NCBI GenBank assembly: GCA_012845835.1
Contig: JABAKD010000012.1
Span: 3,461,570-3,525,569, forward strand
DNA: 64,000 bases
Direction of reading: 5' to 3'
Origin: Undaria pinnatifida
Lineage: Eukaryota; Sar; Phaeophyceae; Laminariales; Alariaceae
The notes beneath the pieces were generated by a model. That model did not search any database. It was not told where the DNA came from and saw only the letters and a program-made list of their open reading frames with translations. Positions 63,836-64,000 of the stretch are shown piece by piece. Each line of letters opens with the position of its first letter. The first letter of the stretch is position 1. The position numbers and the translations under genes were made by a program.

Positions 63836-64000
63836 AAAAAAAATATGAAACAAAAAATTCGACCTAACCAAATAAAACAAAACGACTGCGGGACTGCACT
63901 ACGACTATATAGCCCGGCCTTATAGCCCTGGCCATATGGGAAAACAAAAAACGCAGACTCAGAACACTCTGTTTGGAGAATATCACATGTCGATACCTAT
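63836..64000. other. Window end, nothing recognised
   Basis: A-rich then unique sequence. Confidence 0.4.

Overview
This is a window of a large, repeat-packed eukaryotic nuclear genome. The signs are a spliced gene with GT..AG introns, a 5S rRNA sequence, tRNA-derived SINEs with Pol III A and B boxes, LTR-type and non-LTR retroelements, foldback DNA elements with target duplications, and many microsatellites. There are no bacterial operons, ribosome binding sites or CRISPR arrays. A stramenopile macroalga (brown-alga-like) would fit the GC-rich Gln/Ala/Gly-rich gene, the style of the RING protein and the repeat density. That assignment is inference of moderate confidence; nothing in the window fixes the species.

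Layout. 1-0.6 kb: 3' end of a RING-finger gene (two exons visible), followed by a minisatellite carrying decayed copies of the gene's last codons. 2.9-10.2 kb: GGGTC foldback arrays, foldback elements (family H, MITE M1), a TRIM-like mini-LTR element with a second TG..CA element nested in it, and truncated SINEs. 10.4-12.5 kb: a dead LINE 3' end with a tRNA-like SINE inserted, then a full SINE. 12.8-25.4 kb: several copies of a hairpin-bearing repeat (family B), G-rich and C-rich tracts, a CTAT microsatellite, and a 1-kb H element whose inner unit has expanded to ten copies. 26-46 kb: almost no genes; microsatellites, SINE-like family E, MITEs, a second TRIM and a full SINE. 48.5-52.2 kb: a possible exon, a cluster of TTAA-ended MITEs and two LINE tails. 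52.2-56.3 kb: the only long coding gene, a low-complexity, probably disordered protein with one intron. 57.7-60.4 kb: a foldback element, a 44-bp minisatellite, an intact TRIM and a GGGTC array. 61.3 kb: 5S rRNA. 62.5-63.9 kb: one simple H element and one E element.

How the parts relate. Only the RING protein, the 52-kb protein and possibly the 5S gene look like host genes. The rest is a record of mobile-element activity: LINE tails and family E end in the same ATGAGTAC plus C-run motif, as expected if the LINE machinery mobilises family E. The TRIMs and the 275-bp TG..CA elements all make 4-bp target duplications. M1 and M2 have TA and TTAA termini, pointing to two different DNA-transposase sources. 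No autonomous transposase or intact reverse transcriptase is encoded here, so all of these depend on elements elsewhere. Coordinates of repeat borders are read by eye and may be off by a few bases.
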